Shown piece by piece: positions 1 to 4,881 of a DNA stretch of 11,442 nucleotides. The notes under the pieces are model-generated. The model saw nothing but the letters and a program-made list of their open reading frames with translations, ran no database searches and was not told the origin of the DNA. The DNA is from Methanomicrobiales archaeon. GTDB taxonomy: Archaea; Halobacteriota; Methanomicrobia; Methanomicrobiales; Methanospirillaceae. Position numbers and translations under genes: made by a program. The stretch covers positions 1-11,442 of the forward strand of contig JAAYPD010000179.1 of NCBI GenBank assembly GCA_012520015.1, in the 5' to 3' direction. Position 1 is the first letter of the stretch; each line of letters begins with the position of its first letter.

Positions 1-59
1 ATGGTATCATTTCAGGCCATTGCCTGCTCAAAAAGGATGATTTGGAAAACGGAAAAAAA
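1..59. other. left-edge stretch downstream of modC, no supported gene
   Basis: This is the region just past the modC stop codon, cut by the window edge. One plus-strand frame is open from base 3 to 134 but would run 75 bases antisense into modC, so I do not call it. The only recognisable element is the T-run of the modC terminator, listed separately. Confidence 0.5.
53..59 (-). terminator. T-run terminator after modC
   Basis: Seven A residues on the plus strand read as T7 on the coding strand, immediately after the modC TAA. A second run of five T follows about 20 bases further on (30-34). Archaeal RNA polymerase commonly terminates at such T-runs without a hairpin. The same T7CC arrangement follows the NOG1-type gene in this window. 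The call rests on sequence pattern only. Confidence 0.55.
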
Positions 60-722
60 TTATTGGATAAAAGAGAATGCTTCTTCTGCAGAATTAACCA
101 GTGCCACTCCATTTGCATCCATTGCCATAAATGATGTTCCTATAAGAGCAGCCTCGCGTGGATCATGAGTAATGTAGAGGACAGGAATAGAAAGTTCCTG
201 CAGGATCTTTTTAAATTCAGGCAGCATCTCTGTCTTTTTTGCATGATCTACTTCGGTCAGTGGCTCATCAAGGAGCATTATCGCAGGGTTGGAAAAGAGA
301 GCCCTTCCAAGTGCAACCCGTGCCCGGTATCCTCCACTCAGCTGATATGGATATGCCTGTTCATACTCATGAAGGTCCAGGTGTGTAAGGATTGTATCGA
401 TCTCCTCTTCTTTACCTCTCCCATTTTTTAATGCATAGGCCACATTATCCCGGATGGTTAAATGTGGAAATAATGCTGAGCTCTGGGGTACATATCCGAC
501 TCTGCGTTTTTCTGTGGGGTCCCGGAGGAGTGATCTCTGGTTTAACAACACGTCTCCACTATCCGGGTACAAAATTCCGGTAATGATCTTGAGAAGTGTA
601 GATTTTCCAACTCCGTTTCGACCAATGAGCACCCGTATCTCCTTGTCTGGAATTGAAAATGAACACCCCTGTAAGACTTTTTTATCGGAAAATGATTTAT
701 GCAGGTTTTCTACCGCGAACAT
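60..722 (-). CDS. modC: molybdate/tungstate-type ABC transporter, ATP-binding subunit (short ModC)
   Basis: This is the ATPase that drives import of an oxyanion, probably molybdate or tungstate, working on the cytoplasmic face with the permease encoded just upstream. The 220 residues hold a full nucleotide-binding domain: Walker A GRNGVGKST (34-42), Q-loop Gln80 in VGYVPQ, signature LSGGY (128-132), Walker B IMLLDEP (148-154), D-loop Asp159 and switch His186 in ITHD. The signature has Tyr where most importers have Gln. ModC proteins usually reach about 350 residues with a C-terminal TOBE/MOP regulatory domain, but this one ends about 35 residues after the switch His, so that domain is absent. 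The ATG start follows a strong AAGGAGG and overlaps the permease gene by 26 bases, which implies translational coupling. The substrate is inferred from the neighbouring binding protein; sulfate is a less likely alternative. Confidence 0.85.
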   Translation of the reverse strand: MFAVENLHKSFSDKKVLQGCSFSIPDKEIRVLIGRNGVGKSTLLKIITGILYPDSGDVLLNQRSLLRDPTEKRRVGYVPQSSALFPHLTIRDNVAYALKNGRGKEEEIDTILTHLDLHEYEQAYPYQLSGGYRARVALGRALFSNPAIMLLDEPLTEVDHAKKTEMLPEFKKILQELSIPVLYITHDPREAALIGTSFMAMDANGVALVNSAEEAFSFIQ

Positions 723-1506
723 GTCTCCTCCTTGTAAGGATTCTGAGAATGATTACAAGCATAATTGATAGCAGAATACAGAATGCACTTGCACTTACCG
801 CTGCATCTATCTGTCCTTCTTCAACTTTGGTGAATACATATGATGCGAGGACCTGTGTCATACCTGGCACATTTCCACCAAACATTATGACTGCTGCAAA
901 TTCACTGAGTGATCTTGAGAAACAAAGTACCATAGAAGAGATTAAGGATTCTCCCAGTAATGGCAGCACAATCCGCACGTACGCTTTGCCTTCTGAATCA
1001 CCAAGTGTCCTGGCTACATCAATTATTTCCCTGTCTATCTCATCTACTGATGATGCAATTGTCCGGGCTGCAAGAGGGTATGAAACAAAAAACATTGCAA
1101 GTGTGACTGCAAGAACGGTAAAGGCCAACCCGGTGGATCCAGCAAATCCAAACGCTTTTCTCCCAAATGCGAGAAGCAATGCAAGACCTGCGACTGTGTG
1201 CGGAAGAGCAATTGGCAGATCATTGAAAAGGTCTGCTATCCGGTACATGATAGAGTCGCGGTTGAACATATGGTAATAACCAAATCCCAAAGCCAGAAGT
1301 GTTGCAAGGATTGCTGCACCAAATGCAGTAATCAGGGTATTTTTAAAGGAAGACCAGAAGAGAGGGTCACTTATGGTTGTGACTATCCCTTCGGGTGTAA
1401 GGTGAAAAAGAATTGCACATATGGGATATAAAATAAGCAGGAAAAATGCAGGGATAAAAAGAATTTCAATGGTTGATGGTTTCTTATGCATACCGTGTCC
1501 AACCAT
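697..1506 (-). CDS. modB: molybdate/tungstate-type ABC transporter permease
   Basis: This is the membrane channel subunit of the importer. The 269 residues contain about six hydrophobic segments (roughly 14-36, 57-80, 96-118, 128-150, 190-210, 240-260). The cytoplasmic EAA loop that docks on the ATPase lies near 157-188, with the pattern of an acidic helix, ARTLGDSEGKAY and IVLPLLGESL. This loop and the motif SEFAAVIMFGGNVPG fit the ModB/CysT/WtpB permease group. The gene overlaps modA by 23 bases and modC by 26 bases. The annotated ATG at 1504-1506 has no good Shine-Dalgarno sequence. An internal ATG at residue 6 (1489-1491) would cut the modA overlap to 8 bases and start at MHKKPS, just before the first membrane helix, and is an equally good start. 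The subunit role is clear; the substrate is inferred from context. Confidence 0.85.
   Translation of the reverse strand: MVGHGMHKKPSTIEILFIPAFFLLILYPICAILFHLTPEGIVTTISDPLFWSSFKNTLITAFGAAILATLLALGFGYYHMFNRDSIMYRIADLFNDLPIALPHTVAGLALLLAFGRKAFGFAGSTGLAFTVLAVTLAMFFVSYPLAARTIASSVDEIDREIIDVARTLGDSEGKAYVRIVLPLLGESLISSMVLCFSRSLSEFAAVIMFGGNVPGMTQVLASYVFTKVEEGQIDAAVSASAFCILLSIMLVIILRILTRRRHVRGRKPA
724..733 (-). promoter_or_regulatory. strong ribosome binding site of modC inside modB
   Basis: The coding strand reads AAGGAGGAGA and then, two bases on, the modC ATG. It lies within the last codons of the permease gene. It is the clearest Shine-Dalgarno sequence in the window and fixes the modC start. It also lets the ATPase be translated from the polycistronic message despite the overlap. 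Confidence 0.75.
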
Positions 1507-2242
1507 ATTTCATGTATTCGTCTGTATGTTTATCCAGGTAATCTGTAAACTCCTTTGCTCTCTTCTCATCTCCGCCCTTGATTATCCCTATACCAAATAC
1601 GATCTCCCCACTTTGCGTGGTATCAAATCTCTGAACTGGTGTAAGGTTATATAGTGAAGCAGTGCTGCTGTAAAGGAAACCGGCATCAACTTCATCCTTC
1701 TCAACCATTAATGCGACCTGGTTTACTGTGCTTGGCCGTGCTTTTATCGCACCCTGAGATAAGGCCTCGGTCATTCCTGTGCTGTCTAAAACATTTTGTG
1801 AATACTGACCGATTGGTGCCCCGGGATCTGCTACTGCAATGCTGATGTCTGGTTTAACCAGGTCCTGGATCTTCTCAATTCCTTTCTCCTCTCCGGTCTT
1901 GGATCTTACCAGGACGATGTTGTCTTCCAGAAGCTTTATCGAATCGGTTAATTTACCGTCATCTTCAAGTTTTTCAATAAATTTCCAGTCTGCAGAGAAG
2001 AATACATCCGCAGGCTGTCCTTCATTAATCTGGGCGTACAAACCGCCTGAGGGACCATAATTTGGAATAACCTGTATCCCAGTCTCTTGTGTAAAACCTG
2101 CTATGTTAACGTCTAATGGGACTTTCAATCCCGCTCCGGCATACACGAGAAGGGGTTGAACTTCTTCGGTTGTTGAAGTACATCCACATAAAAAAGTGAT
2201 GCCTATAACTAAGCAGGCAGTAATACCGATCTTATAATTCAT
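1484..2242 (-). CDS. modA: molybdate/tungstate-type substrate-binding lipoprotein
   Basis: This is the extracytoplasmic binding protein that delivers the oxyanion to the permease. I choose the ATG at 2240-2242, giving 252 residues, because it places a lipoprotein signal at the very N-terminus: a short charged start, a hydrophobic stretch and the lipobox LCGC with the lipid-anchored Cys at 21. The longer frame begins at a TTG (2275) and adds 11 polar residues before the signal, which is less plausible. ModA-family features follow: YAGAGLKVPL after the signal, the PSGGLYAQI loop, QPADVFFSAD, and PGAPIGQYSQ. Bacterial ModA usually has a Ser in the first binding loop (AAASL); here the equivalent is AGAGL. 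Molybdate, tungstate or both are possible ligands. modB starts before this gene ends, so modABC form one operon. A methanogen would need it for Mo or W enzymes. Confidence 0.8.
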   Translation of the reverse strand: MNYKIGITACLVIGITFLCGCTSTTEEVQPLLVYAGAGLKVPLDVNIAGFTQETGIQVIPNYGPSGGLYAQINEGQPADVFFSADWKFIEKLEDDGKLTDSIKLLEDNIVLVRSKTGEEKGIEKIQDLVKPDISIAVADPGAPIGQYSQNVLDSTGMTEALSQGAIKARPSTVNQVALMVEKDEVDAGFLYSSTASLYNLTPVQRFDTTQSGEIVFGIGIIKGGDEKRAKEFTDYLDKHTDEYMKYGWTRYA

Positions 2243-2388
2243 GATAAACCATTCCGATCCAGTGAAGGATCTCAAATTTATTACATTGAAAAACGTTTAA
2301 AGATTTTTATTTACTTCTCACAAGAGACAAAATTTTAATCTTTAAATTTCCCTTTAAAATGAAAAATACGTAGATTTTTCTGTTATAG

Positions 2389-2411
2389 CAATTGGTTAAC
2401 AATTGGTTAAC
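2389..2411. repeat. perfect 11-bp tandem repeat, candidate operator of modABC
   Basis: The unit CAATTGGTTAA occurs twice back to back (2389-2399 and 2400-2410), followed by another C. The repeat also creates two copies of the palindrome GTTAAC separated by five bases. An 11-bp period puts both copies on nearly the same face of the DNA helix, as expected for a regulator bound as a dimer or as adjacent subunits. It lies about 20-40 bases downstream of a TATA-like box reading toward modA, so it would cover the predicted transcription start. The identity of any regulator is unknown. Confidence 0.55.
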
Positions 2412-2413
2412 AT
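2396..2413 (-). other. five-codon upstream ORF with strong Shine-Dalgarno-like sequence
   Basis: On the minus strand GAGGAGGG (2417-2424) is followed three bases later by ATG and the reading frame MLTNC before a TAA. It lies in the leader of modABC and overlaps the tandem repeat. If transcription begins at the TATA box proposed at 2432-2443, the Shine-Dalgarno-like sequence would be upstream of the RNA start and the ORF could only be read leaderless. It may be chance. No function is claimed. Confidence 0.25.
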
Positions 2414-2431
2414 TTACCCTCCTCTTCTGTT

Positions 2432-2443
2432 CATATAAAAATT
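2432..2443 (-). promoter_or_regulatory. candidate TATA box of modABC
   Basis: The minus strand reads AATTTTTATATG, preceded by a purine-containing CGGATAA that could serve as the BRE. Transcription would start near 2411, giving a leader of about 170 bases before the chosen modA ATG. That is long for an archaeal gene and contains the tandem repeat and the short ORF. A competing TATA-like sequence lies near 2340-2349. Confidence 0.4.
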
Positions 2444-2497
2444 ATCCGGGTCGGTTTTGCCTTCTGTTAGTAACAATGGGATCTATGAGGCCACACA

Positions 2498-2547
2498 GGA
2501 ATAACTTACATTTTATTACGTTTATTCCAGGGCGTCAGGCAATGTAA
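2498..2547. repeat. two interleaved 7-bp inverted repeats
   Basis: GGAATAA (2498-2504) pairs with TTATTCC (2522-2528), and TTACATT (2506-2512) pairs with AATGTAA (2541-2547). The arms interleave in the order A-B-A'-B', so both could form together only as a pseudoknot, or they are alternative hairpins. The site lies just downstream of the NOG1 T-run and upstream of the proposed modA promoter. AT-rich DNA makes such repeats easier to find by chance. Confidence 0.35.
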
Positions 2548-2553
2548 TATAGG

Positions 2554-2560
2554 AAAAAAA
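2554..2560 (-). terminator. T-run terminator after the NOG1-type gene
   Basis: The coding strand reads T7CC two bases after the TAA stop (2563-2565). It matches the T7CC that follows modC at the left edge, suggesting a shared local form of factor-independent archaeal termination. It separates this gene from the modABC operon downstream. Confidence 0.55.
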
Positions 2561-2562
2561 TG

Positions 2563-3525
2563 TTATTCAGGTTTGGTCAATTTTTTGGACTGCCACCCGG
2601 CTTTATGCACAAGCAGGGCATCAAGGATCTCCTTTACCCCATCGCCATTGCCAGTTGACATGGATGGTACCCCGGGGATTACTTCAATATCTGATTTATT
2701 GGAGACGACGACGACAGGAACATTAACAAGACCTTTTACCTCTTCCAAAAGCCTTTCCTGCTCTTCCAGGGGGTACCCGCAATGAGCACTTGGGTCAAGG
2801 ATAAAAAGAAGTGTATCAGATATATTTACTATGGCAGATAATGCCTGCCGCTCAATAGCGTTTCGTTCTATACCAGGCCGGTCCAGGAGACCGGGAGTAT
2901 CGATGAGCTGGATCTTCTCTCTCCCGTCATAATAATGACCGACGATGATTCCTTTCGTGGTGAAGGGATAAGAGGCTATTTCAGGCTCAGCAGAAGAGAC
3001 CCTCCGGATAAAAGAGGATTTCCCGACATTTGGAAAACCTGCAACAACTATTGTGAAGACATCTTCCACGGCAGGCAGCTTTCGAAGGACATTTCTTACC
3101 TCGTTCAGGAACAGAAGATCATCTTCTACCTGGTGGACGACAGAGGAGAGACGGGCTATGGCTCTTTTCCTGGATGCAGTTGCATTCTCCTCGGAGGAGT
3201 ACCTGACATCCTTGGCAAGGCCTCCCCTGTGATCCTTTGACCACCTGGCAGCCCAGCCTACAGCCCCAAGTGATTTTTTCAGCCGGTCAGTGGTCCACAG
3301 GATCTCGATCACATCCTGGTAAAACTGTGGTTCGTCAGATATGGTTGGAAAAGACTGGATAACAGATACAAGTTTGTCATGGACCGAGAGGTAGGCAGCC
3401 TCGACAAACTCAACGCTTGCCCTCTTTTTATTGGACTTCTCCCGCATCTTTTTTGCAGCACGGCGAAGAGCCCTGTCAAGCACTTCATCAGCCGTCTGGA
3501 CGGTAGGAATTTTTTCAAAATTCAC
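2563..3525 (-). CDS. NOG1-type (OBG/TRAFAC) GTPase
   Basis: A GTPase of the archaeal NOG1 family, related to the eukaryotic nucleolar GTPase needed for 60S ribosome assembly; by analogy it probably acts in large-subunit biogenesis in the cytoplasm. Residues 1-155 form the basic, helical NOG1 N-terminal domain. The G domain follows: G1 GFPNVGKSS (163-171), G2 Thr in FTTKG (188-192), G3 DTPG (209-212), then the NOG1-typical run DRPGIERNAIERQA, G4 NKSD (276-279) and G5 around STG (290-292). At 320 residues it is full length for an archaeal homologue; the eukaryotic C-terminal extension is absent. The start is a GTG, supported by GGATGA six bases upstream and by the fit of MNFEKIPTVQTADE to the family N-terminus. 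It is a single gene with its own promoter region and T-run terminator. Confidence 0.9.
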   Translation of the reverse strand: MNFEKIPTVQTADEVLDRALRRAAKKMREKSNKKRASVEFVEAAYLSVHDKLVSVIQSFPTISDEPQFYQDVIEILWTTDRLKKSLGAVGWAARWSKDHRGGLAKDVRYSSEENATASRKRAIARLSSVVHQVEDDLLFLNEVRNVLRKLPAVEDVFTIVVAGFPNVGKSSFIRRVSSAEPEIASYPFTTKGIIVGHYYDGREKIQLIDTPGLLDRPGIERNAIERQALSAIVNISDTLLFILDPSAHCGYPLEEQERLLEEVKGLVNVPVVVVSNKSDIEVIPGVPSMSTGNGDGVKEILDALLVHKAGWQSKKLTKPE

Positions 3526-3531
3526 GATATT

Positions 3532-3537
3532 TCATCC
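3532..3537 (-). promoter_or_regulatory. ribosome binding site deciding the GTG start of the NOG1 gene
   Basis: GGATGA on the coding strand is separated by six bases from the GTG at 3523-3525. No ATG in the frame sits as well relative to a Shine-Dalgarno-like sequence, and the next in-frame Met would delete conserved N-terminal residues. Confidence 0.5.
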
Positions 3538-3590
3538 GTATGTATACGCTTACAGGTATTTAGGAACTCCCACGCTTATCTTACCGGGGC

Positions 3591-3644
3591 AATATCTTCA
3601 CTATCAATTTTGGACACCCTTTATAGCTATTAACTGAAGATATT
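3591..3644. promoter_or_regulatory. 10-bp dyad around a TATA-like box upstream of NOG1
   Basis: AATATCTTCA (3591-3600) is repeated perfectly in inverse orientation as TGAAGATATT (3635-3644), with 34 bases between the arms. Between them lies TTTATAG on the plus strand, which reads CTATAAA toward NOG1 (3620-3626) and would start transcription near 3595, inside the proximal arm. This layout suits a repressor that spans the promoter. A weaker TATA-like sequence closer to the gene (3555-3563) is the alternative. Confidence 0.4.
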
Positions 3645-3835
3645 ACAATTGCTCAGAACCGGAGTTCCGAAAATTCTGCGGTTGAAAAAAGATCTGGCGA
3701 ATGTTGGATCCTTAACTGTTTTAGCCCGGAGATTGAATATTCCGATTAATTTACAATTTTTCTCTGGATACATCCGGTTAAAACCAGGTATGTCTAATCT
3801 GACAAAGAGTGCCGTAATAAACCGTTCAAATAAAG

Positions 3836-4294
3836 TTATTGTGTATCCGGTTTTGTAACAAGGACCGGAACCGGGCTTTTATGGACAATACCAGTACTGA
3901 CACTTCCAAGGATTAACCTGTCCGCCATTCCTTTTCCTGTTGAACCAACAACAACCAGGTCAACCCCCGATGATGCAACATACTCAATCATTGCTTCAAC
4001 AGGATCTCCAACACGGGTATGAAAACCGATAGTCATCCCTACTTTGGTTGCTAATTCTTCAACAAGATCCCTTATATGGTTCTCCTCCTGTTGAAGCATG
4101 GAGATAAACCGTACGTCACCTGAAGGCTCTTCAATTCTTACTTCTCTCTCGGCAAGTTCGGCATAGACCCTTGGGGGGATTGAATACATCACATCAATAC
4201 TCCCATTAAACTTATTTGCAATGACTATTGCATGACTTAGCGCCCGAAAACTCTCTTTTGATCCATCCACACCGACGAGTATGTGAGTAAACAT
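3836..4294 (-). CDS. universal stress protein (UspA family, ATP-binding type)
   Basis: A single-domain cytoplasmic universal stress protein of 152 residues, the usual length. It has the Rossmann-like alpha/beta fold pattern: a first strand HILVGVDGS (4-12) with the nucleotide-contacting Asp10, a central VDLVVVGSTGKG, and the C-terminal strand SPVPVLVTK. The ATP-binding signature G-2x-G-9x-G-S is complete at Gly117, Gly120, Gly130 and Ser131, as in the ATP-binding MJ0577 type rather than the non-binding UspA type. Such proteins usually dimerise and are linked to stress tolerance, but the exact role is unknown. The ATG sits only about 25-30 bases from a TATA-like box and lacks a Shine-Dalgarno sequence, so the mRNA may be leaderless. 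Neighbouring genes give no functional link. Confidence 0.88.
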   Translation of the reverse strand: MFTHILVGVDGSKESFRALSHAIVIANKFNGSIDVMYSIPPRVYAELAEREVRIEEPSGDVRFISMLQQEENHIRDLVEELATKVGMTIGFHTRVGDPVEAMIEYVASSGVDLVVVGSTGKGMADRLILGSVSTGIVHKSPVPVLVTKPDTQ

Positions 4295-4316
4295 ATCTTT
4301 TCATTATCTCATTATT

Positions 4317-4328
4317 ACTTAAATAAAT
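4317..4328 (-). promoter_or_regulatory. TATA box of the universal stress protein gene
   Basis: The minus strand reads ATTTATTTAAGT, centred about 28 bases before the ATG at 4292-4294. Archaeal transcription usually starts 25-28 bases after the box centre, which would put the start within a few bases of the ATG and make the message leaderless. It overlaps no gene, lying in the short gap before the DUF1805 gene. Confidence 0.5.
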
Positions 4329-4358
4329 GCCTGAAGAGTCTGCATCCGCGACTGATGA

Positions 4359-4736
4359 TCAACCCAGTTTTATGATAGCTTCTTCACCATTCATCTTCTG
4401 AAAAACCCCTGCATCCCTGGCAAAAGCATTTACTATGGTTACCTCTCCTTCAAGGAGATCATCAATGTTCCTTATTGAATCTCCGTCTACTGGACGAACT
4501 TTTACTGCTGGGATCCCGAACTTTTCAAGTGCAATCACATCGATTGCACCACAGCCAACAATCCCTCGCATGGTCCTGGCAAATACAAGATTAACCTCAC
4601 CTATCGGGATGATATATCCAATAATCTCTTTCCCATTCAGAACAATTTTTTCAAAAAAGAAAGGGGGATCTATCTCATCTCTTCCAGGAACCGGACCCGG
4701 AGCTTTCTCTTCAAACATACCTGGCTTTTTTTCCAT
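4359..4736 (-). CDS. DUF1805 (YunC-like) family protein
   Basis: A small soluble protein of 125 residues whose last 95 residues match the DUF1805/YunC family as I recall it: NGKEIIGYIIPIGEVNLVFART, then the family core GCGAIDV (61-67, with Cys62 and Asp66), a basic VRPVDG loop and the closing segment AGVFQKMNGEEAIIKL. The family is found in archaea and Bacillus-type bacteria and has no established biochemical function. The first 25 residues are rich in Pro, Glu and Lys and look disordered, longer than in the plain family members I know. An internal ATG at residue 7 is a possible alternative start. A TATA box lies about 30 bases before the first ATG, which favours that start and a leaderless message. 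No transmembrane segment is seen. Confidence 0.7.
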   Translation of the reverse strand: MEKKPGMFEEKAPGPVPGRDEIDPPFFFEKIVLNGKEIIGYIIPIGEVNLVFARTMRGIVGCGAIDVIALEKFGIPAVKVRPVDGDSIRNIDDLLEGEVTIVNAFARDAGVFQKMNGEEAIIKLG

Positions 4737-4740
4737 TATA

Positions 4741-4790
4741 TGAAAATTTTATGTTCATTGTTAATATATTTACACTTTTTGAAAATTTTC
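4741..4790. repeat. repeated TGAAAATTTT motif flanking the DUF1805 promoter
   Basis: TGAAAATTTT occurs at 4741-4750 and again at 4780-4789. The second copy is part of the perfect 10-bp palindrome GAAAATTTTC (4781-4790); the first differs from that palindrome only at its last base. The copies are 39 bases apart and lie on either side of the DUF1805 TATA box, in the divergent region shared with the chemoreceptor gene. This is operator-like, but short AT-rich motifs recur easily by chance. Confidence 0.35.
4759..4772 (-). promoter_or_regulatory. TATA box of the DUF1805 gene
   Basis: The minus strand reads AAATATATTAA within this segment, centred about 30 bases before the ATG at 4734-4736, with no Shine-Dalgarno sequence between. 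Transcription would begin only a few bases before the start codon. The divergent chemoreceptor promoter lies about 75 bases away in the same intergenic region. Confidence 0.5.
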
Positions 4791-4839
4791 TGATAATATC
4801 TGGTTTTTGTTGGAGCAATCATTATCTGTTTCAATGTTG

Positions 4840-4851
4840 AAAAATATATTA
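4840..4851 (+). promoter_or_regulatory. TATA box of the chemoreceptor-kinase operon
   Basis: The plus strand reads AAAAATATATTA, about 35 bases before the ATG at 4882. Transcription would begin near 4870, leaving a leader of only about ten bases that just includes or just misses the GAGG Shine-Dalgarno sequence. It is the only promoter candidate I see for the chemoreceptor and the kinase behind it. Confidence 0.5.
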
Positions 4852-4870
4852 ATTCTTCTATTACTAACAT

Positions 4871-4874
4871 GAGG
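4871..4874 (+). promoter_or_regulatory. ribosome binding site of the chemoreceptor gene
   Basis: GAGG stands seven bases before the ATG at 4882 and supports that start. The protein beginning there opens with a short polar stretch before the first PAS domain. Confidence 0.5.
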
Positions 4875-4881
4875 AAAAAAC

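Larger units (their letters stand above)
2243..2562. other. AT-rich leader and promoter region of modABC plus 3' region of the NOG1 gene
   Basis: This is a gene-free stretch of 320 bases. Near the NOG1 side it holds a T7 terminator (2554-2560) and two interleaved inverted repeats (2498-2547). Near the middle are a TATA-like box (2432-2443) and an 11-bp tandem repeat (2389-2410), with a five-codon ORF across them. A second promoter candidate on the minus strand is the GGGAAATTTAAAG-type sequence around 2340-2352, which would give a much shorter leader. The part nearest modA is very AT-rich. I see no protein-coding gene of useful length on either strand. Confidence 0.7.
3526..3835. other. intergenic region between the NOG1 and universal stress protein genes
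   Basis: This is a gap of 310 bases between two minus-strand genes. The NOG1-proximal part holds a ribosome binding site, a TATA-like box and a 10-bp dyad, listed separately. The USP-proximal half is AT-rich, with a T6 run on the minus strand (3686-3691) that could end the stress-protein transcript. A plus-strand frame of 69 codons (TTG start, 3649-3858) crosses the region but has no Shine-Dalgarno sequence, no recognisable domain and a convergent overlap with the stress-protein gene, so I do not call it. No tRNA or other RNA gene is recognisable. Confidence 0.6.

Noticed and set aside
3..134. Plus-strand frame open from the left edge that could be the tail of an upstream gene
   Set aside because: It runs 75 bases antisense into modC and has no recognisable motif. 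Too little is visible to support it.
653..1276. Plus-strand open frame of 207 codons across modB and modC
   Set aside because: It is antisense to two overlapping, clearly recognised transporter genes and is Ser/Ala/Asn-rich low-complexity sequence.
3649..3858. Plus-strand open frame of 69 codons between the NOG1 and stress-protein genes
   Set aside because: It has a TTG start without a Shine-Dalgarno sequence, no recognisable domain, and a convergent overlap with the well-supported stress-protein gene. A frame of this length arises by chance.
3650..3860. Possible tRNA or small RNA, prompted by a T-loop-like GTTCAAAT near 3825
   Set aside because: I could not build an acceptor stem, D-arm or anticodon arm around it, and the region is AT-rich.
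4340..4365. C/D-box-like sequence CTGATGATC near the end of the DUF1805 gene
   Set aside because: No matching D box or guide layout is present in the short gap, and the motif overlaps the coding end of the gene.
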